NCBI GenBank assembly: GCA_035763745.1
Contig: DASUAO010000039.1
Coordinates: forward strand, 1 to 61,717
DNA length: 61,717 bases
Direction of reading: 5' to 3'
Source: DASUAO01 sp035763745
GTDB lineage: Bacteria; Actinomycetota; Acidimicrobiia; IMCC26256; PALSA-555
The position numbers were made by a program, and so were the translations under genes. Below the pieces are notes generated by a model, which was not told the DNA's origin, made no database searches, and saw only the letters and a list, made by a program, of their open reading frames with translations. Of the stretch, positions 55,940 through 61,717 are shown piece by piece. Positions within the stretch are counted from its first letter, which is position 1, and every line of letters starts with the position of its first letter.

Positions 55940-58575
55940 CCCTCCGAGCCACGTTCGAGCGCGACCTCGGCTTCCCGCTCGACCCGTACCAGCGCGAGGC
56001 GCTCGACGCCCTCGACGCCGGCCGGTCGGTCCTGGTCGCCGCCCCGACCGGCTCCGGCAAGACGGTGGTCGGTGAGTACGCGATCGCCCGTGCGCTCGAC
56101 CGGGGCGCCAAGGCCTTCTACACGACGCCCCTCAAGGCGCTCTCGAACCAGAAGTACGGCGACCTCGTGCGGCGCTACGGCCGGGATCGGGTCGGTCTCC
56201 TCACCGGTGACCGCTCGGTCAACGGCGACGCGCCGGTGGTCGTGATGACCACCGAGGTGCTGCGCAACATGATCTATGCCTCGTCGTCGGCGCTGGACGG
56301 CCTCGACTCGGTCGTGCTCGACGAGGTCCACTACCTCCAGGATCGCTACCGGGGGGCGGTCTGGGAGGAGGTCATCGTCCACCTCGCGCCCGAGACCGAC
56401 CTGGTGTGCCTCTCCGCGACGGTGTCGAACGCCGAGGAATTCGCGGCGTGGATCGAGACCGTGCGGGGGGCGACCACCGCGGTGATCGAGGAACGTCGTC
56501 CGATCGAGCTGCGCCACCGGTATCTGGTGGGGGAGCGGGGGGTCGAGGGGCTCCACCTCCTCCCCACGTTCGTCGGACCTCCCGACGACCCCCAACCGAA
56601 CCCCGAGGCGGAGCGCCTCGACCGTCGGAGCGGAGGCAGCCACCACGGGCCGTCGCGCCCGAAGCGACGGCTCCGGACGCCGGATCGGGTCGAGGTCGTC
56701 GAGCTGCTCGAAGCCGAAGACCTCCTGCCGGCGATCGTGTTCGTGTTCAGCCGCAAGGGCTGCGCGCAGGCGGTCGAGCAGTGCGTCGCGGCCCGCCTCC
56801 GCCTCACCACCGCCGAGGAGCGAACCGCGATCGCCGCCATCGTCGATCGTCATCTCGCGACGGTTGCACGGGAGGACCTGGCCGTCCTCGGTTACGACCA
56901 GTGGCTCGCGGGACTGGAGGGCGGGGTCGCGGCCCACCACGCGGGCATGGTCCCGCCCATGAAGGAGGCGGTCGAGGAGGCATTCGCCGCCGGACTGGTC
57001 AAGGTCGTGTTCGCCACCGAGACGCTCGCACTCGGGATCAACATGCCCGCGCGGTCCGTGGCGATCGAGAAGCTCACCAAGTTCACCGGCGAACGCCACG
57101 AGTTCCTGACCCCCGGCGAGTACACCCAGCTCACCGGTCGCGCCGGCCGCCGGGGGATCGACTCGGTCGGATACGCGATCGTGCTCTGGAGCCCGTGGGT
57201 CTCCTTCGACCAGGTGGCCGGCCTCGCGTCCCGACGGACCGATGCCCTCCGCTCCTCGTTCCGTCCGACCTACAACATGGCGGTCAACCTCGTTCGCCGC
57301 TACTCGTCCGAGCAGGCGCATCACCTGCTCAACCTCTCTTTCGCGCAGTTCCACGTCGACCGCGACGTCGTGACGATCGAGCGACAGCTGGATCGCGTGC
57401 GGAGCCAGCTGGACCAGCAGCGACGCCTGGCCCACAGCGACTACGGCGACGCGGTCGAGTACCGGCGTCTCCTGGACGCGTTGGGCGCGGAGCGTCGAGG
57501 AGCAGGAGCGGGCCGCCGGATCGCCCGAGCGTTGACGAACCTGCGACCGGGCGACATCGTCCACGCGGCGTCCCGGGGCGGGAAGGCGGTCGTGCTGGCC
57601 CAGGAGCACCGGCGGGGCAGCACGCGCATCCTCGTCCTTTCGCCGAGCCGGCGTCTGCTCCGTCTCGGCCCCGACGACTTCGACCGGCCCCCTGCGGTGC
57701 TGGGGCACATCGAGCTGCCCCAGCCGCACGCGCCGAAGAGCCGCCCGTTCCAGCGCGAGACGCTCGAACGACTGCGGCGCGCCAAGGTGCGCCGACCCGA
57801 ACGCAGCCGGTCGCGGGGGAGTGCGGACGGCTCGTCCGATCTCGACGCGCTCGAGCTCGCCGTCTCGGAGCACCCGGTCGACGCCGATCCCGACAAGGAC
57901 ACGATCGTGCGGGCGGTCGCGACGGTGACCCGCCTGGAGCGGGATCAGGCGCGCCTCGAGGCGCAGGTCGCGCAACGCACGGAGAGCCTCGGTCGCCAGC
58001 TCGACATCGTGCGGGACGTGCTGGAGCGCTGGGGATACCTCGACGGGTGGGCGCTCACCGCCGCTGGCGAGATCCTCGCGCGCCTCTACACCGAGACCGA
58101 TCTGCTGCTGGCCGAGACCGTGCGGAGCGGGATGCTCGACGGGCTCTCGCCGCCGGAGACCGTCGCGCTCGTGTCGTCGTTCAGCTACGAGACCCGCGGC
58201 AACGACGGCGCACCGCCGATGCCGCCGGCGCACTGGCCGACGTCGCGTCTCGCTGACCGAGCCCGCAAGGTCGACAAGATGTGGCGACGACTCAGCGCAG
58301 ACGAGGAGCAGGCGGGCCTCCCCGTCACCCGGCAGCCCGATCCGGGGTTCATGCCCTACGCGTACGAGTGGGCAGCCGGGAACGATCTCGCGGCCGTGCT
58401 CGAGGACGACGAGCTGACCGGGGGTGACTTCGTCCGTCACGTCAAGCAGTGCATCGACCTCCTGCGGCAGGTCGGCGATGTCGCGCTGGTCCCGACGACC
58501 CGGGCCAGCGCGCGCGCAGCGGCCGACGCGTGCAGCCGCGGCGTGGTCTCGCTCTCCGGGGTGCTCGACGCGTGA
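55936..58575 (+). CDS. Ski2/Mtr4-type DExH-box RNA helicase
   Basis: 879 residues. Q-motif-like DLGFPLDPYQREAL, Walker A APTGSGKT at 36-43, DEVH at 129-132, SAT in CLSATVSNAEEFAAWI, domain 2 VFVFSRKGCAQAVEQC, HHAGMVP, TETLALGINMPARSVAIEKLTKF and QLTGRAGRRGID. C-terminal DSHCT-like region YNMAVNLV...SFAQF. Actinobacterial HelY-type helicases have this form and may act in RNA turnover. GTG overlaps the preceding small gene and its TGA overlaps the next (GTGA). Confidence 0.92.
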   Translation: MTLRATFERDLGFPLDPYQREALDALDAGRSVLVAAPTGSGKTVVGEYAIARALDRGAKAFYTTPLKALSNQKYGDLVRRYGRDRVGLLTGDRSVNGDAPVVVMTTEVLRNMIYASSSALDGLDSVVLDEVHYLQDRYRGAVWEEVIVHLAPETDLVCLSATVSNAEEFAAWIETVRGATTAVIEERRPIELRHRYLVGERGVEGLHLLPTFVGPPDDPQPNPEAERLDRRSGGSHHGPSRPKRRLRTPDRVEVVELLEAEDLLPAIVFVFSRKGCAQAVEQCVAARLRLTTAEERTAIAAIVDRHLATVAREDLAVLGYDQWLAGLEGGVAAHHAGMVPPMKEAVEEAFAAGLVKVVFATETLALGINMPARSVAIEKLTKFTGERHEFLTPGEYTQLTGRAGRRGIDSVGYAIVLWSPWVSFDQVAGLASRRTDALRSSFRPTYNMAVNLVRRYSSEQAHHLLNLSFAQFHVDRDVVTIERQLDRVRSQLDQQRRLAHSDYGDAVEYRRLLDALGAERRGAGAGRRIARALTNLRPGDIVHAASRGGKAVVLAQEHRRGSTRILVLSPSRRLLRLGPDDFDRPPAVLGHIELPQPHAPKSRPFQRETLERLRRAKVRRPERSRSRGSADGSSDLDALELAVSEHPVDADPDKDTIVRAVATVTRLERDQARLEAQVAQRTESLGRQLDIVRDVLERWGYLDGWALTAAGEILARLYTETDLLLAETVRSGMLDGLSPPETVALVSSFSYETRGNDGAPPMPPAHWPTSRLADRARKVDKMWRRLSADEEQAGLPVTRQPDPGFMPYAYEWAAGNDLAAVLEDDELTGGDFVRHVKQCIDLLRQVGDVALVPTTRASARAAADACSRGVVSLSGVLDA

Positions 58576-59273
58576 TCCGTCGTGGCGAGGGGTGGGGGGC
58601 GCCTGCGGGTGGCCCGCCGGACGTCGACGCGGCCGGTGACGACGTCGCGCTCGCTGCTGCGCTCCGCGGCGCGACCGGGATCGGGTCGGCGCCGCGCGTC
58701 CGCTTCGCCGCGACGGGTGGGTCGGACCTCGCGCGCGCGGTCGGCCTCACCGGCCGCGGTGCCGGGACCAGCGAGGTGACGCTCGACGCCCTCGTCATCG
58801 CGGCGGACCCGACCGATCAGGAGCATGACGAGGGGAGCGACACCTCGGACGACCTGGCCGTGAACGCGGTGGTGGTCGGCCCGCCGCCCGACCGGCTCCG
58901 TTGGTGGCACCGCCGACGCCCGCTCACGGTGGAGGTCGAGGGCCGGATCCTCTTCGAGGGCCGGGCCACGACGGTCGTCGTCGCCAACGGGCAGTTCCTC
59001 CGCGGGCACGACGTCGTCCCCGCCGGGCACCCCGGCGACGGGCGCCTCGAGGTCCAGGTGTATGCCCTGGAGCCGGGGGAGCGGGGCCCGATGCGCCGAC
59101 GCCTGCCCGGGGCGGCCCACCTCCCACATCCCCGGATCCACACGGGCTCGGGCCGCTCGGTCCTGGTCCGCGGGGTGCGCCCGGCGGCCCTGGAGGTCGA
59201 CGGCGCCCGGCGAGGGCCGGTGGGGTGCCTCCGGATCGTCCTCCGCCCCGGTGCGTACCGGCTCCTCGTCTGA
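58572..59273 (+). CDS. Lipid-kinase-like protein lacking the nucleotide domain
   Basis: 233 residues. TGGSDLARAVGL near residue 48 resembles the GTGNDFARALG motif of diacylglycerol/YegS-type kinases, and the C-terminal half matches their beta-sandwich: VVVANGQFLRGHDVVPAGHPGDGRLEV, LPHPRIHTGSGRSVLVRGVRPAALEVDGARRGP. The upstream GGDGTL nucleotide loop and the first part of the kinase domain are absent. It is therefore probably not a kinase on its own. GTGA overlap with the helicase gene. Confidence in the family is moderate. Confidence 0.65.
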   Translation: MIRRGEGWGAPAGGPPDVDAAGDDVALAAALRGATGIGSAPRVRFAATGGSDLARAVGLTGRGAGTSEVTLDALVIAADPTDQEHDEGSDTSDDLAVNAVVVGPPPDRLRWWHRRRPLTVEVEGRILFEGRATTVVVANGQFLRGHDVVPAGHPGDGRLEVQVYALEPGERGPMRRRLPGAAHLPHPRIHTGSGRSVLVRGVRPAALEVDGARRGPVGCLRIVLRPGAYRLLV

Positions 59274-59385
59274 CGGGCCCGAGGGGGATCCGGGTCCCCG
59301 GCCGCGGGGGAGGGCATCGGTACCATCGGCGTTCCACCGTCCCCCCCAACCCCGGCGGGGCCGCCCACGACGACCGGGTCCGAGC

Positions 59386-61026
<1,641 letters not shown>

Positions 61027-61052
61027 GCTCGGTCGACCTGCGGTGGACGCGC

Positions 61053-61081
61053 TTGACAGGACCGGCCGCATCGGGCGTACT
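61053..61081 (+). promoter_or_regulatory. Promoter-like TTGACA in the right-end gap
   Basis: TTGACA (61053-61058) with CGTACT (61076-61081) 17 bases on, or TACTGG 19 bases on. Would start a transcript near 61088, at the 5' foot of the RNA-like fold. Confidence 0.4.
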
Positions 61082-61084
61082 GGT

Positions 61085-61311
61085 GGCACCCAGTGCCGTC
61101 CGGCGCCGCGCCTCGGCTGCGAGCCGGGGGTGTCCGGTCGGAGACGGGGCGTGGGACCCAGGAGACCAAGTAGAGAACGCTGCAATAACCCGCCTGCAGC
61201 GCAGGCCGGGCCAACCAGTGGCCCCAACGGTCTCCTGGGTCCCGACACCCACGGGTCTTCCCGACGAGGGGAACATCCCGACCGCGCGGCGCGTTGACCG
61301 CCACCGGTGCC
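61085..61311 (+). ncRNA. Candidate structured RNA or long leader
   Basis: In a 385-base gene-free gap. Nested pairings: outer GGCACC (61085-61090) with GGTGCC (61306-61311); GGGTGT (61128-61133) with ACACCC (61245-61250); then a perfect 15-bp stem, GGGACCCAGGAGACC (61153-61167) with 61229-61243. That stem encloses two hairpins: CGCTGCA/TGCAGCG (61178-61201) and GGGCCA/TGGCCC (61208-61224), making a three-way junction with unpaired AAGTAGAGAA. I do not recognise it as tRNA, tmRNA, RNase P, SRP or a common riboswitch. It may be a stand-alone RNA or the leader of the acidic protein gene. Confidence 0.5.
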
Positions 61312-61353
61312 GGGTGCACAAGATGGACCGTCTGCTCCCGTCACTGATTCACC

Positions 61354-61380
61354 GGGGCTCCGGGATTATGCTCCGGCCCC
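61354..61380 (+). other. GC-rich hairpin before the last gene
   Basis: GGGGC-TC-CGG (61354-61363) pairs with CCGGCCCC (61373-61380) around a 9-base loop, 31 bases before the ATG at 61412. No T-run follows, so it could fold over or near the ribosome-binding region rather than terminate. Confidence 0.4.
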
Positions 61381-61411
61381 TGATGCGGCGAACCGCGCCG
61401 CGGGAGCACTC

Positions 61412-61717
61412 ATGAGCGACGACACCTCGGAAGACGACGTGGACGTGGACCTCGACGACGAGGACCTCGACGACGAGGACCTCGACGACGAGGACCTCGA
61501 CGACGACGCGGTCGTCGTCGTTGACGACGACGTGGACGACGTGGACGACGCGGTCGACGCAGTCGACGCAGTCGACGCGGTCGACGTCGAGCAGCCTGAC
61601 GCGCCCAAGGCGAAGCGGCGGGTCAAGAAGGCCGATGACGACGACGACGGCGAAAGCGACGACCTCGACGAGGAGCTGCATCCCGACGATGTCGAGACGC
61701 CCCTCGACGCGCTGCTG
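61412..61717 (+). CDS. Highly acidic repeat protein, 3' end outside window (DUF4193-like?)
   Basis: Open from ATG 61412 (GGGAG eight bases upstream) to the window end, at least 102 residues. The first 60 residues are almost only Asp, Glu, Val and Leu, with four tandem DLDDE/DLDDD units and AVD triplets, then a basic PKAKRRVKK patch, another acidic run and LDEELHPDDVETPLDALL. Some actinobacterial DUF4193 proteins have a similar acidic front and a C-terminal CxxC ribbon, but that part is not in the window, so this name is a guess. Confidence 0.65.
   Translation, partial: MSDDTSEDDVDVDLDDEDLDDEDLDDEDLDDDAVVVVDDDVDDVDDAVDAVDAVDAVDVEQPDAPKAKRRVKKADDDDDGESDDLDEELHPDDVETPLDALL
61448..61507 (+). repeat. 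15-bp tandem repeat in coding sequence
   Basis: Three exact copies and a fourth with one change of a 15-bp unit (GACCTCGACGACGAG) encode DLDDE repeats. Such in-frame arrays change copy number easily. Confidence 0.85.

Noticed and set aside
61085..61311. T-box, tRNA, tmRNA, RNase P or SRP RNA in the right-end gap
   Set aside because: No T-box AGGGTGG/ACCGCG element, no TTCRA arm of a tRNA, no RNase P or SRP consensus cores were found; the next gene is not an aminoacyl-tRNA synthetase.
61354..61380. Intrinsic terminator before the acidic protein gene
   Set aside because: The hairpin has no following T-run and lies 31 bases before a good start codon; listed only as a hairpin.

Overview
High-GC bacterial chromosome. 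The gene content points to an actinobacterium, most likely class Acidimicrobiia: a complete Pup-proteasome locus (ARC ATPase, Dop, Pup, PrcB, PrcA, PafA, PafB, PafC), a fused CofG-CofH F420 synthase (FbiC), a MarP-type protease, heavy use of GTG starts and overlapping ATGA/GTGA junctions. Many genes start 6-7 nt after a TANNNT hexamer, which suggests leaderless mRNAs. This taxonomic call is inference from gene content; no rRNA gene is present. I saw no tRNA, CRISPR array, insertion sequence or prophage. Coding density is very high and the window looks like core chromosome.

Layout. 1-4.7 kb: the 3' part of a 5'-3' exonuclease, an SDR oxidoreductase, an exported amidohydrolase and a secreted beta-propeller protein. 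4.8-8.6 kb: RmuC, a tiny zinc ribbon, an eIF2B-like protein, an acyl-CoA dehydrogenase and an SCP2-like protein. 8.7-13.1 kb: polyprenyl diphosphate synthase, an ABC exporter pair, and a TlpA thioredoxin next to heme O synthase. 13.2-19.2 kb: GroES-like protein plus SDR, a Cys-rich protein, and a glcDEF glycolate oxidase operon. 19.2-24.3 kb (minus strand): 6-phosphogluconolactonase, FbiC, a PfkB kinase and a LOG protein. 24.3-28.5 kb: a methyltransferase-Mug glycosylase fusion facing a transketolase-transaldolase operon. 28.7-31.7 kb: a FIST sensor-like protein, NagA and a glycosyltransferase. 31.8-36.9 kb: acyl-CoA ligase, a two-gene NDP-forming acyl-CoA synthetase and a D-Ala-D-Ala carboxypeptidase. 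36.9-40.8 kb: one operon of three small proteins (two membrane-spanning), a ThiS/TtuB-like sulfur carrier, a TtuA-like tRNA thiolase, TrmI and a MarP protease. 40.8-41.8 kb: a PAQR membrane protein and a ferredoxin.

42.0-52.4 kb is the proteasome region: arc, (a shrunken VOC gene), dop, pup, HNH endonuclease, prcB, prcA, (a broken secretory gene), pafA, a DUF3866 gene, pafB and pafC. Dop deamidates the C-terminal Gln of Pup, PafA ligates Pup to lysines, ARC unfolds the targets, and PrcAB degrades them; PafBC is the DNA-damage transcription activator. It runs on into protein export (signal peptidase, TatA, TatC), a Ski2-type helicase, a truncated lipid-kinase-like protein and an unusual double ThyX-like protein. 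The window ends with a 385-base gap that holds a promoter and a long nested RNA-like fold, followed by a very acidic protein cut by the window edge.

The most unusual items are the double ThyX-like protein whose two halves each keep a different part of the ThyX signature, the methyltransferase-Mug fusion, the HNH gene after pup with no canonical start codon, the candidate structured RNA near the right end, a leaderless Cys-containing upstream ORF, and TAG stop codons reused as the first bases of the next gene's -10 box.
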